DNA of 50,274 bases. It comes from Alphaproteobacteria bacterium (GTDB lineage: Bacteria; Pseudomonadota; Alphaproteobacteria; Rickettsiales; JABCZZ01). The position numbers and the translations under genes are program-made. The notes under the pieces are model-generated. The model ran no database searches. It saw only the letters and a list, made by a program, of their open reading frames with translations, and had not been told where the DNA came from. This document shows, one piece after another, positions 9,060 through 17,640 of the stretch. Location: positions 1-50,274 of the forward strand of contig JABCZZ010000010.1 of the NCBI GenBank assembly GCA_013289445.1, in the 5' to 3' direction. Each line of letters opens with the position of its first letter. The stretch's first letter is position 1.

Positions 9060-9560
9060 ATGACTAATGTTGCAGGTATATTTGACAGCGAGACGGCTGC
9101 AAATCGTGCAGTTTCTCAGCTTCTCGACGCGGGCTTTAAAAAGGAAGACATTAGTCTTATCGTCAGCGACCGGGCCCGTCATGCTATTTTTTCTGCACCC
9201 ACCGATGATGAAAGCACACGTGCCACCAAAGGCGGTGCCGCAGGTGCATTATTTGGCGGTGCGATAGGCGTATTGGTCGCCGGCCTTACCACGGTAGGCG
9301 TGCTTGCAGTACCAGGGTCTGGACTGCTTTTTGCGGGCCCGATTATCTCTGTGCTTGCCGGTGCCGGTGCCGGTGCGGCCGTAGGCGGATTGAGCGGCGC
9401 ATTGATTAGCGCAGGTTTCGCTGTCGATGAAGCAAAGCAGTATGAAGAAGAAATCAAACGCGGCAAAGCGGTGGTAATCGTACATACCACGGACGACAGA
9501 GCTGCGCGTGCACGCGTTGCATTAAGTGGCAGCGATACGCTGGCGGAAAAAGTTGCGTAA
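9060..9560 (+). CDS. YflT-like stress protein with glycine-zipper membrane hairpin
   Basis: This 166-residue protein begins with NVAGIFDSETAANRAVSQL, a ferredoxin-like segment resembling the YflT/general stress protein 17M family. A central Gly/Ala-rich hydrophobic region (about residues 60-125) contains GGAAGALFGGAIGVL and LAGAGAGAAVGGLSGAL glycine-zipper repeats that likely insert in membrane. The C-terminal part (EEEIKRGKAVVIVHTTDD) completes the alpha/beta domain. GAAGGAG precedes the start codon at 9060; an upstream extension to 8946 would run through the hairpin and is unlikely. Related proteins are induced by heat, salt or stationary phase. The gene is followed 33 bp later by a CsbD-like gene on the same strand, so they may be co-transcribed. 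Confidence 0.8.
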   Translation: MTNVAGIFDSETAANRAVSQLLDAGFKKEDISLIVSDRARHAIFSAPTDDESTRATKGGAAGALFGGAIGVLVAGLTTVGVLAVPGSGLLFAGPIISVLAGAGAGAAVGGLSGALISAGFAVDEAKQYEEEIKRGKAVVIVHTTDDRAARARVALSGSDTLAEKVA

Positions 9561-9593
9561 GTTTATCAACAGTCTTTAGTGAAGGAAGCGATT

Positions 9594-9866
9594 ATGAGTA
9601 ACGATAATGTAGTGATAGGCACGACCAAGAAAATCGAAGGTTCTGCTGAAAGTGCGTTTGGTACGATCACTGGCAATAAAGCCACGGAATTCAAGGGCGA
9701 TGCAAAAAGAGTGCTGGGTTCTGCTCAGAATGCTTTTGGCAAAGCCGAAAATTGCGTGCGTGATTCCATTGATACGGCCACAACCGAAATCCACAAAAAG
9801 CCGGTGCAGTCTGCATTGATTGCGCTGGGCGTAGGCTTTTTACTCGGAAAGCTCTTCAGTCTTTAA
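9594..9866 (+). CDS. CsbD-like stress protein with C-terminal membrane anchor
   Basis: This 90-residue protein has CsbD-like repeats (KKIEGSAESAFGTITGNKA and FKGDAKRVLGSAQNAFGKA). It ends in KPVQSALIALGVGFLLGKLF, a single membrane helix of the ElaB/YqjD (DUF883) type. It is thus a CsbD-like soluble part joined to an inner-membrane anchor. CsbD proteins belong to general stress regulons in many bacteria; their biochemical role is unknown. GAAGGAAG upstream supports ATG 9594. It sits between the YflT-like gene and a Pro/Asn-rich small gene. Confidence 0.82.
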   Translation: MSNDNVVIGTTKKIEGSAESAFGTITGNKATEFKGDAKRVLGSAQNAFGKAENCVRDSIDTATTEIHKKPVQSALIALGVGFLLGKLFSL

Positions 9867-9884
9867 TAGGCGCTAAATAGCGTA

Positions 9885-9915
9885 GTGCCGCAGGAAATAA
9901 TTTTTTTTGCGGCAC
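9885..9915. repeat. Perfect 8-bp inverted repeat with T-rich loop
   Basis: GTGCCGCA (9885-9892) pairs with TGCGGCAC (9908-9915) across a 15-base A/T-rich loop containing eight T residues. It lies 18 bp after the CsbD-like gene and may form an RNA hairpin ending or protecting that transcript. The T-run is in the loop, not after the stem, so terminator function is uncertain. Confidence 0.5.
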
Positions 9916-9932
9916 CACGCATCGCATTACCC

Positions 9933-10112
9933 ATGAAAGTGAATGATATGTTGATTGAAAAACAGACAGCGCAAGAACCCAATAATCCAAGTCAGTTCCC
10001 GAATCGGGAACCGGTGAAACCCGATCCTAATCCAAGTCAGTATCCGGTGAGGGATCCCAACGAGGTTCCTGCCCAGAGTCCCAATGAAGTTCCGGACAAA
10101 AAAGATCTTTAA
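9933..10112 (+). CDS. Small Pro/Asn-rich protein with NPSQ-P repeats
   Basis: This short frame, 59 residues from ATG 9933, holds a tandem repeat: NPSQFPNREP then NPSQYPVRDP, followed by NEVPAQSP and NEVPDKKDL. It is hydrophilic and probably disordered. An alternative start is ATG 9948, and neither has a strong ribosome binding site. The regular internal repeat and its place at the end of a run of small stress-type genes support a real gene, but confidence is moderate. No function can be assigned. Confidence 0.5.
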   Translation: MKVNDMLIEKQTAQEPNNPSQFPNREPVKPDPNPSQYPVRDPNEVPAQSPNEVPDKKDL

Positions 10113-10274
10113 TCTAACCGCGTAATTCTGTAGCGTTTGCGTTCTTAAAATCGTCACAAAAATAGTGCAAAAAAAGATGACAAAATTGTGATGATAAATG
10201 CATCTTTTTTAGCATTTTCTGGCGCGAAGAAATCACAATAACCAATTAAATTATAATAGGTTATTTTGAAATAT

Positions 10275-10299
10275 TGTATTTGATATAAATACATATCAA
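10275..10299. promoter_or_regulatory. Interleaved palindromes upstream of the exoprotein gene
   Basis: TGTATTT-N5-AAATACA (10275-10293) overlaps TTGATAT-N6-ATATCAA (10280-10299). They lie about 90 bp before the large exoprotein gene in a very AT-rich 276-bp spacer (10113-10388). This is a plausible operator; the regulator is unknown. Confidence 0.4.
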
Positions 10300-10388
10300 T
10301 AGCCATCTATTTTTCATTCTAAGTTCACAAATTCACGGGCAATAAAGAGGTATATTTGGGATAATAAAACTGCTGCAGAGCACCCCCG

Positions 10389-13300
10389 ATGATCCTCACA
10401 AAAGCAAAAAGAATTCTGAGCATTACCACCGCAATCGCATTAGCGATGCAGCCGACATTATCGTATGCATCGCCCATCGGTGGTCAGGTCACCGCAGGCA
10501 GCGCAACTATCTCCAGTTCCGCCACACAGACCACGATCGATCAGACGTCGCAGCGCGCGGTGATTGACTGGAACAGCTTCAATGTCAATGCAAACGAAAC
10601 CGTGCAGTTTGTCCAGCCGTCTGCTTCGTCCATTACGCTTAATCGCGTACATGATTCGGGCACTTCGCAGATTGACGGGCAAATTCTTGCCAACGGCAAT
10701 GTCTGGCTGATTAATCCCAATGGCGTAGTGTTTGGCAAAGATGCACAGGTAAATGTCGCGGGACTCCTTGCCACCAGCGGCAACATCAGCAATCAGAATT
10801 TCATGAACGGCAATTACATCTTTGATACGTCAGGTAATGCCACTGCTACCATCACCAACAATGGCCATATCACATTGGCAGAGGGCGGCCTTGTAGCATT
10901 GGTGGCGCCTAATGTCGTCAATAACGGTGTCATTCAGGCCCGCCTTGGCCGTGTGGTGATGGCGTCCGGCGACACCTATACCGTCGATTTCTACGGTGAC
11001 GGACTCATAAATCTGCAGGTGGGCAAGGACGTGACCTCCCAGCTGGTGGCTAATAACGGCTCCATACTCGCCCGTGGCGGCAATGTTACATTGACCACTG
11101 CTGCAGCCACTAATGTGGTTGATAACCTCATCAATATGACCGGGCTTATTGAAGCCAATACCAGCAACACGGGCACTGGTTCCATTACGCTTAATGCCCA
11201 GGGCGGCACGACATTAGTATCCGGAACGCTGAGCGCTGCGGGCAATGGCGCCCAGCAGACCGGCGGCACGGTGCAGGTGTTGGGCAGCAACGTTGGCCTG
11301 TTAAGCGGCAGCACGATTAACGTCTCGGGCAATGCCGGCGGCGGCACGGTCAGAGTGGGCGGTGATTTCCATGGTGCAGGCGTCACTCCTACCGCCACCA
11401 ACACTATCGTGCAGCAGGGAGCCACTATCCATGCGGACGCACTTTCTACTGGCAACGGCGGTAACGTTGCGGTCTGGGCGGATTCAGACACGCAGTTCGA
11501 AGGCATCATCACCGCCCGGGGCGGCAAAAATGGCGGCAATGGTGGCTATGTGGAAACATCGAGCAAGCAGGTGCTCACTGCCACCGGCACAGTGGATGCC
11601 AGTGCTCCTAAAGGCAAAGCAGGACAATGGCTGCTTGATCCAAATGATCTGACGATTGTGGACGGCGATACTGGCGCGGGAAGCGATTCCAACGTAACGG
11701 GCGCACCGAATTTCAGCACGCTTAGCGATGAAGCGATACTCACCAATACCAGCATTGAGGCGGCACTTAATAATGGCACTTCCGTCACCATCGCCACTAC
11801 ATCGGATGGCTATAGCAAGGGGTCGTATGGGTATGGCAATATTGAAGTGTCTGCCAATATTACCAAGAGCGCAGGGGGTGATGCCGGCCTTACCATGAAT
11901 GCGGTGGGCAATATCATCGTCGATAGCGGCGTACAGATCAGCTCCACCGCGGGCAAAATGGACGTGAATTTAAACGCCGATTATCTGAACAATAATTACA
12001 GCGGATATGTGTATATGGGCCCGGGTGCGGGCATCAATGCCAATGGCGGCAATATATCGCTTGCCGGCACTAACCAGGCAGTGATTCTCGATAGCGGAGT
12101 TGTTCTGCAGACAATTGGTAATGGCAATATTTCACTCAGCGGTAACGCAAGATATGAAGAAGACGAACTCAATAAGTCGCCTTGGGGTGGATCTGATAAT
12201 TCAGGCGTCATACTATATAATGCCACGCTGAAAACGGATGCGGGTAATATCACGCTCAGTGGCGCTGGCAGCGATTTACAGGAAGGCAATTCCGGCATTT
12301 ACATGGACGGTGCCGTACTGCAAAGCAATCACGGCAATATCGCTCTTACCGGCACAGCGGGCACAGGTGATTCATCCAGCGGAAACAACGGTATTAACAT
12401 CATTGATAGCGTTATCCAGACCGGAGGTAACATCAACATTACGGGCACGGGCGGCATGGGCGGTAATGGCGATCCCAATGATGTCGCCGGCCCGCCGCCG
12501 ACTACGGGCGGCATGCAGGATGACGGCGTTGTGCTGTCTTCGCAGTACTCAACCAATCAAATCACGGCTACCGGCAACGGCAATATTACGATCACCGGTA
12601 TTGGCGGTGCAACGCAAACGGGCATTTCCGCCATAGGTGCAGACGGCATATATACTTACGGCGCGCAGAATATCACCTCGCAAAATGGATCTATCACTAT
12701 CAACGGCACCGGCGGCAGTTCTGACGGAACTCATCACGGAATATATCTCAGCGGCAATGCGCAAATCGTTAGCACGGGAACGGGCAAAATCACGCTTACC
12801 GGCGCGGCCAGCTCTGATACGGCCGACATTGAAGCCAATAGCTCCGGCGATAGCAGCGTTATCAATAATCTAATCGGCAACAGCACCATAAAGCTGGTAG
12901 CGGATAGCGTTGATTTGCCTTTCCTTGCCATCAGCACTCCCGGTAGCGTGATTTTTGAGCCGCGCACCGCATCGACGAATATCAACGTTGCACAAGGGGC
13001 GAACCTGGTCACAAACAGCACAAGCGGCCTGGCCATTACTAACAGTATTTTGAACAATATCACCGCTGGCAATATTATCATCGGCAGCGATAACAGCACC
13101 GGCACGATGAATGTCGGCAGCCATTTCTGGAACAGCAACGTTACCTTCTTAAACGGTGATGGCAGCATTAATCTTAACGGCAGCACGTCCACGGCATCCG
13201 GCGATTCCATCCTCGTATCCACCCAGGGTAAATTCAAAAATACCGCGGGTACCGCTGCCTTAGCCCCTGGCAGTGGCGGCCATTTCACTCTTTACACTCC

Positions 13301-13592
13301 GGGCCCTGCGTCTACCACGCTCGATAGCCTCATCTATGATCAGCTTCTTGTATGCTTCACCAAAGGTAACTGTTCTTTTCTGCATAAGGTAAATGAGAAC
13401 AGCCTGATTTATACCTCGTTCCTGCTGTCCTCCTCGCTGCAGAGCAACTTCAGCCGCAACTGGTTACCGTTCAATCAGGAACCCAGCGACGACCACAATC
13501 ATGCATTGCTATTTGTAAGCAATGACATGGTGAAACTGCTTACCCTTGGCGGTGAAGCTCATAAATACTGGTGGGATGCAGTCGCCCAGTAA
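10389..13592 (+). CDS. Large two-partner-secretion exoprotein (filamentous hemagglutinin-type TpsA)
   Basis: This 1067-residue protein has a signal peptide ending about LSYA-SPIGG (residue 27). The canonical TPS/haemagglutination-activity domain follows: QRAVIDWNSFNVNANETVQF, then GQILANGNVWLINPNGVVFG at about residues 97-116, and a segment ending INLQVGKDV. Residues about 230-950 are Asn/Gly/Thr-rich beta-helix repeats (many ITLTGTGG and GNGNITI units). The C-terminal 90 residues differ: they carry CFTKGNC, are richer in aromatic residues, and end HKYWWDAVAQ. TpsA proteins cross the outer membrane through a TpsB (FhaC/ShlB) barrel and act as adhesins or toxins. No TpsB gene is in this window. 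It stands alone between the stress-type cluster and the convergent Tad operon. No CDI-type VENN motif or toxin domain is seen. Confidence 0.88.
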   Translation: MILTKAKRILSITTAIALAMQPTLSYASPIGGQVTAGSATISSSATQTTIDQTSQRAVIDWNSFNVNANETVQFVQPSASSITLNRVHDSGTSQIDGQILANGNVWLINPNGVVFGKDAQVNVAGLLATSGNISNQNFMNGNYIFDTSGNATATITNNGHITLAEGGLVALVAPNVVNNGVIQARLGRVVMASGDTYTVDFYGDGLINLQVGKDVTSQLVANNGSILARGGNVTLTTAAATNVVDNLINMTGLIEANTSNTGTGSITLNAQGGTTLVSGTLSAAGNGAQQTGGTVQVLGSNVGLLSGSTINVSGNAGGGTVRVGGDFHGAGVTPTATNTIVQQGATIHADALSTGNGGNVAVWADSDTQFEGIITARGGKNGGNGGYVETSSKQVLTATGTVDASAPKGKAGQWLLDPNDLTIVDGDTGAGSDSNVTGAPNFSTLSDEAILTNTSIEAALNNGTSVTIATTSDGYSKGSYGYGNIEVSANITKSAGGDAGLTMNAVGNIIVDSGVQISSTAGKMDVNLNADYLNNNYSGYVYMGPGAGINANGGNISLAGTNQAVILDSGVVLQTIGNGNISLSGNARYEEDELNKSPWGGSDNSGVILYNATLKTDAGNITLSGAGSDLQEGNSGIYMDGAVLQSNHGNIALTGTAGTGDSSSGNNGINIIDSVIQTGGNINITGTGGMGGNGDPNDVAGPPPTTGGMQDDGVVLSSQYSTNQITATGNGNITITGIGGATQTGISAIGADGIYTYGAQNITSQNGSITINGTGGSSDGTHHGIYLSGNAQIVSTGTGKITLTGAASSDTADIEANSSGDSSVINNLIGNSTIKLVADSVDLPFLAISTPGSVIFEPRTASTNINVAQGANLVTNSTSGLAITNSILNNITAGNIIIGSDNSTGTMNVGSHFWNSNVTFLNGDGSINLNGSTSTASGDSILVSTQGKFKNTAGTAALAPGSGGHFTLYTPGPASTTLDSLIYDQLLVCFTKGNCSFLHKVNENSLIYTSFLLSSSLQSNFSRNWLPFNQEPSDDHNHALLFVSNDMVKLLTLGGEAHKYWWDAVAQ

Positions 13593-13665
13593 GCAAGATG
13601 CCTAGGCTGCAAGGCAATGCGCCTTCACACATAACAAGACGTGATTAACGAGCAGGCTTTATTGC

Positions 13666-15897
13666 CTACTGGCCCACATGCAGTTTGTTTAGCTGATTAC
13701 CAATCTGGACGAAGACATTGGTAAGCGACGCTGCGCTCGTCGCCAGGTAATAGTTCGGACTTGCTCCGGTGGTTGATGCGCAATACTGCAGCAACGCACC
13801 ATTGACAAAGGTGGGGCAGGGCGAACCTTGAGGGCCGCTGGTCATGGTACAGCTGAGATCCTTGCCGGTGCCGCCAGGCAGGCCATCATTAGTACCAAAA
13901 CCTATTGTATAGATGGTAATGCCCTGCGCTTTAATGGCATCACAGACGTTTCTAACTTCGTTATCAATAGAAGTAGGCGCGTAATAGGGGGTGGCATAGG
14001 AAAATCCTGTGAGGGGGCCACCGTCCCAATTATTAGTGTCGCCAACACTGTCGATAACCTGTTGTGATACAGTATTGCTGCCTGCAAGCATCAGATCCAT
14101 GTATGCATTGGGATTTATGGCCTGAAAAAAGGTGCAAGCCTGAGGCTGCCAGCCGTTACATACCCAATTTTCTTCCCAACTGGTACATGTATAAGCAGAA
14201 CACCAGGAACCGCAGCTACCCTGATAAGACGATGGGCAAGTTGTAACGCCGTCTCTTGTAGTGCAGGAAGGCTGTATGGTGCAAGCACAGCTGCCCGGAT
14301 CGGAACTGTATGTCTGGCCATTGCATGACCACTGATTACACGTATAATTTTGACAAGATTCATTGCCAGGATCTGTAGACTGATATTCTGACTGGCAGCA
14401 TCCGGTCCACCAATAATTACCGTTAGAACAGCCTGATGGCGCGCCACATTGAATGCCCGGGTCGGTATTGATACCGTCGGTCATCAGGATAAGGACTTTA
14501 TTGTCAGAAATGGCGCCGTTTTTAACCAGCGTATTGTATGCGGCCGATACCGAAGATAAGCCAAAGCCGCTGGCGGTAGTGGTATTGGGCCATTTGCCAT
14601 CATAATTTGTAGCGGCAATTCCCTGCACCGGCCAGGGACCACCGCTGTTCATCATGCGCCAGCCCCAGGCAAGACCTATGTTGATCATCGTATTGCCCGT
14701 CGCATACAGGTTGGAAACCGCCGTAGTAATGACAGCCTTGCTGCTTTGCATGGGAACCACCGGTTGCGGGCAGGTAAAGTCGTTCGTCTGCATCGCATTG
14801 CTCCAGGTGGTGGTAAGCGGCACAAATAAATTAGCGCTGCCAGAGGGCAGATCGAGCGATATGTCTTTGCTTAGATTTGCGAAACTGCAGTTGGTGCTGC
14901 CATAACCGGAATCGCAATTGTCATTGCCATAAAAATTCGGAGGTGTCGGCACGGTGCTGTAAGTAGGCAGCGCACGCGCGTCGACGCAACCGGACCAGCC
15001 TCCCGACTCATTATTTTGATCAGTAGGAAATGTCGCGTTAAAAAAATTATTTGGCAAGACGCTGGTGCTATATTCAGGCAAATTTGCCGCGCCGCTCCAG
15101 TAAGTGCTATTGGTGCTTTTTCCCACATTTACCATGTCGGTGTAAGGCACCATGCCCACCCATATCAGCGGAGTATTGTTGGCGTTGCCCTGATAAGTAA
15201 GCGTGTCGTTGGGGTTGCCATTGGCATCCTTGCCGTAAATGGTGTCAAGAAACCCGCCCGTGCCGCTGACCGCAGCTTTGAGCGCTGCAATCTTGGTCGT
15301 ATTGCTTGCGTCGGTGGAGAGGGTGGAGGTCATTGAATACGTGTTATCGAGTGCCAGAACCACTTCAATGCCGGTATTTTTGGTTGGCAGTACGATCACG
15401 GAATGCGCGCCCTCCGCTATCGTGGTGAGACCAAACATTTTAAGAAACGTGGTGGGCATGTGGGTGCTGGCGTCGAGCGTGATATCATTGCCGTCGTTGC
15501 TAAGAACGGCGGTAATGTTCACCGTGGCCGATGACATATAGCCGGAAGCGAAATTGGCATTAAAATATTTGACGGCCTCTTTTTGCACCCAGCAGGTCTG
15601 CACTACACCCAATTGGGCTGCGGTTAAATTTTGTGTTGCCGAGAATTGTGCGTAGCAGGCATCCGTCGCCGGTATCTCGTTCACCGTAGCGCCAGCAGCA
15701 AGGCCTGCGGCATCAAGCGATGTTGACATGCGCGTCTGCAACGTCTGCGCGCGCGACATATCGACTGCGGCGCCCACGCCCATCACCAGCATGAATATCG
15801 AAACACCTACCAGAACAATGACATTGCCGCGTTCGGCGCGGATGAATTGCCTGAGGGTTTTATGTAAGCTATGCATCATAGGGATATCTTTCTGCAT
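13666..15897 (-). CDS. tadG: TadG-like pilus-assembly protein with vWA domain and Cys-rich insert
   Basis: This 743-residue protein begins with the TadG/Flp pseudopilin-like segment RGNVIVLVGVSIFMLVMGVG (one N-terminal membrane helix). It continues with a von Willebrand A domain whose MIDAS-type start is VVLALDNTYSM, with a later LILMTDGINTD. Right after TDG, about residues 482-588 (14130-14452) contain 16 cysteines in short C-x-C and CC spacings (GCCQSEY, CACTIQPSC, CSAYTC), an unusual insert expected to be disulfide-bonded outside the membrane. TadG proteins belong to Tad/Flp pilus loci and are thought to anchor or assemble the pilus in the envelope. It is the last gene of a three-gene operon. 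The start could be M1 or the MM at residues 7-8. Confidence 0.85.
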   Translation of the reverse strand: MQKDIPMMHSLHKTLRQFIRAERGNVIVLVGVSIFMLVMGVGAAVDMSRAQTLQTRMSTSLDAAGLAAGATVNEIPATDACYAQFSATQNLTAAQLGVVQTCWVQKEAVKYFNANFASGYMSSATVNITAVLSNDGNDITLDASTHMPTTFLKMFGLTTIAEGAHSVIVLPTKNTGIEVVLALDNTYSMTSTLSTDASNTTKIAALKAAVSGTGGFLDTIYGKDANGNPNDTLTYQGNANNTPLIWVGMVPYTDMVNVGKSTNSTYWSGAANLPEYSTSVLPNNFFNATFPTDQNNESGGWSGCVDARALPTYSTVPTPPNFYGNDNCDSGYGSTNCSFANLSKDISLDLPSGSANLFVPLTTTWSNAMQTNDFTCPQPVVPMQSSKAVITTAVSNLYATGNTMINIGLAWGWRMMNSGGPWPVQGIAATNYDGKWPNTTTASGFGLSSVSAAYNTLVKNGAISDNKVLILMTDGINTDPGIQCGAPSGCSNGNYWWTGCCQSEYQSTDPGNESCQNYTCNQWSCNGQTYSSDPGSCACTIQPSCTTRDGVTTCPSSYQGSCGSWCSAYTCTSWEENWVCNGWQPQACTFFQAINPNAYMDLMLAGSNTVSQQVIDSVGDTNNWDGGPLTGFSYATPYYAPTSIDNEVRNVCDAIKAQGITIYTIGFGTNDGLPGGTGKDLSCTMTSGPQGSPCPTFVNGALLQYCASTTGASPNYYLATSAASLTNVFVQIGNQLNKLHVGQ

Positions 15898-15907
15898 AAA
15901 TTAAATC

Positions 15908-16639
15908 TTATGAACATTGAGAAGAGCTGCTGCCGGTGGGCGGCGTTGCAAGCGAGCCTAGGCGAGGCGAGAAAATAGCATAGCGGTATACTAGCGAGGT
16001 GGGAACTAAAGTTTCCAGCAAGATAGGTTTAAAATTATAAAAATATTCAGCCACGATAATTTCTTCGCCTGCGGCAAAGGAAAAGCCATTAAGCGGGCTG
16101 TTTGGATTGGCCTGGTCATGAGTGATGTCAGTCGGGGTGCCCGTTGTATGCTGCGCGGGGGCTCCGCTGGGGGCGATGCGGCTGGGGTTGGCCGCGATAC
16201 TGCCTGAAGCATTCATTCCGCCGCAATACTGCCAGTTGACGCTGTAGCAGGGATTCGCATCGGTACAGGTAGTGCCGTTATTAGCCTGTCTGGAAACATC
16301 CGTGACAATGATCAGCGACAGTCCGGCGGTAGAGCTGTTATACAGCCCGGACGTATAATAAGGATTCATCATGAACGGCAGGGCGCTGGTAATCTGCTGC
16401 ATGTTGGCATCCTGAATGGGGCCTATCGAAGAATTGGTTTGGGTAACCACGTCGGCTACTTCGCTTACCGATTTCTCAAGTTTCTGGATAATGAGCACAT
16501 AGCGCGAAAGCTCCACGCCACCAATAAATAGGAAGATCAGTGCGGTGATGGAAAACGAGAATTCAATAAGCGCCAGTCCGCTTTCTTTTTTTCTAAAAGC
16601 GCCAAGACTTTGCTTTAAAGAACGATACAACTGTTTCAT
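15908..16639 (-). CDS. TadE/TadF-family pseudopilin-like protein
   Basis: This 243-residue protein has one N-terminal membrane helix in the TadE context: ESGLALIEFSFSITALIFLF at about residues 19-38, with the conserved Glu in the helix start. The rest is predicted periplasmic and contains a few cysteines (TTCTDANPCYSVNWQYCGG). TadE and TadF are prepilin-like proteins cleaved by the TadV peptidase and needed for Flp pilus biogenesis. It lies 6 bp after the upstream TadE-like gene and 10 bp before tadG, so the three are co-transcribed. A paralogue of its upstream neighbour; which of TadE or TadF it matches cannot be decided by eye. Confidence 0.85.
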   Translation of the reverse strand: MKQLYRSLKQSLGAFRKKESGLALIEFSFSITALIFLFIGGVELSRYVLIIQKLEKSVSEVADVVTQTNSSIGPIQDANMQQITSALPFMMNPYYTSGLYNSSTAGLSLIIVTDVSRQANNGTTCTDANPCYSVNWQYCGGMNASGSIAANPSRIAPSGAPAQHTTGTPTDITHDQANPNSPLNGFSFAAGEEIIVAEYFYNFKPILLETLVPTSLVYRYAIFSPRLGSLATPPTGSSSSQCS

Positions 16640-16645
16640 GCTTTT

Positions 16646-17242
16646 TTAACGGCTTCCAAAAGGTTCGTTTTTAACCAGGGCGCTGGAAGACAGGGTTGCA
16701 ATGCCGTTGGTGCCGAGTACGTTTTTGAGAAATGGAGTGAAGACAGGCCAGGGATATTCCACCGTGTAGATGACAATTTGTTCTGCGCTGCCCAGCAGCA
16801 TGCTGCTGCATTGCGGGTCTGTAGTGTCGCTGGGGTCACTGGTGCAGGGGCTGAACGTTGGCATGCCGCTGATGGCATCATATGCGCCGAACGTCTTGGT
16901 ATTTACTTGAATGAGATTGGGATTGAGCAGTCCGGCTACCCTGGAGCGCAGGACGCATAATATGAATTGCGACTGTGTTTGTGCGTCTTGAGTTGCGGGA
17001 ATAGGGCAGAGGCCCGATGCTGCAGTCGCGTCGCTACCATCGCCACCGGTGGTGTTGGTATAGCCGGTTTTACCCAGACGCGCGGCAAAATTAGTGGCAC
17101 CTTCCAGTACCGCTGACGCATACATCACCATCGAGTATTCCAGGATGCCCATCACCAGCCAGAGCAGGACAGGCAGAACAATCGCATATTCCAGGGCCGT
17201 AGCCCCTTCGGAGCGGTTAAAAAAGCGAAATTGTGACTTCAC
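16646..17242 (-). CDS. tadE: TadE-like pseudopilin, GTG start
   Basis: This is a 198-residue TadE-like protein: SEGATALEYAIVLPVLLWLV forms the N-terminal membrane helix with its conserved Glu, followed by GILEYSMVMYASAVLEGATN. I chose the GTG at 17242 because AGGG lies at proper spacing upstream and the protein then begins VKSQFRFFNRSEG, as in TadE. The frame extends to 17413, but that adds about 57 residues without a ribosome binding site. It is the first gene of the Tad-like operon. The major pilin (flp), secretin and ATPase genes are not in the window, so they must lie elsewhere if the pilus is functional. Confidence 0.83.
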   Translation of the reverse strand: MKSQFRFFNRSEGATALEYAIVLPVLLWLVMGILEYSMVMYASAVLEGATNFAARLGKTGYTNTTGGDGSDATAASGLCPIPATQDAQTQSQFILCVLRSRVAGLLNPNLIQVNTKTFGAYDAISGMPTFSPCTSDPSDTTDPQCSSMLLGSAEQIVIYTVEYPWPVFTPFLKNVLGTNGIATLSSSALVKNEPFGSR

Positions 17243-17640
17243 CCTATATCCCTTGTCGAATGCAACTGAACCATTGTCTGATTGTATCATAGCGCATGAT
17301 AGATTGTTACGGATTTTATCCAAAATTTCTGCAAAATATGCTTCATATGCCTGCAATATAACATATTGTTTATAATCATATTTATTTCTGTGTGGCAGAA
17401 AGATTATGATCATATCTTACAGGATAAAACTTAAGAATGCGTTAAGCATTTTTTGAACGTTTTTAATAGAGGCATGCGGTAGCTTTATGGCTTCACTGCG
17501 AACACGCAAAAATTGCAAAATTATCGATAGGGGCGTCAGGGTGCCCTCAAAGATTACAAAGAGTTAATTTGTAAGCTGCTGTTACAAACTTTATAAACTG
17601 CCCATCCAATATTCCCGTTTAAAATAATGGCGACAAAAAA
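17243..17640. promoter_or_regulatory. Shared divergent promoter region with CtrA-type box
   Basis: This AT-rich 398-bp spacer separates the tad-like operon (leftward) from a membrane glycosyltransferase (rightward). It holds TTAA-GAATGCG-TTAA at 17431-17445, an exact match to the alphaproteobacterial CtrA consensus TTAA-N7-TTAA, almost equidistant from both starts. CtrA controls pilus and cell-surface genes in Caulobacter. I see no other gene in the spacer. Confidence 0.55.

Noticed and set aside
13593..13665. Bidirectional terminator between the exoprotein and tadG
   Set aside because: Only weak GC-rich pairings are visible, with no good stem plus T-run on either strand.
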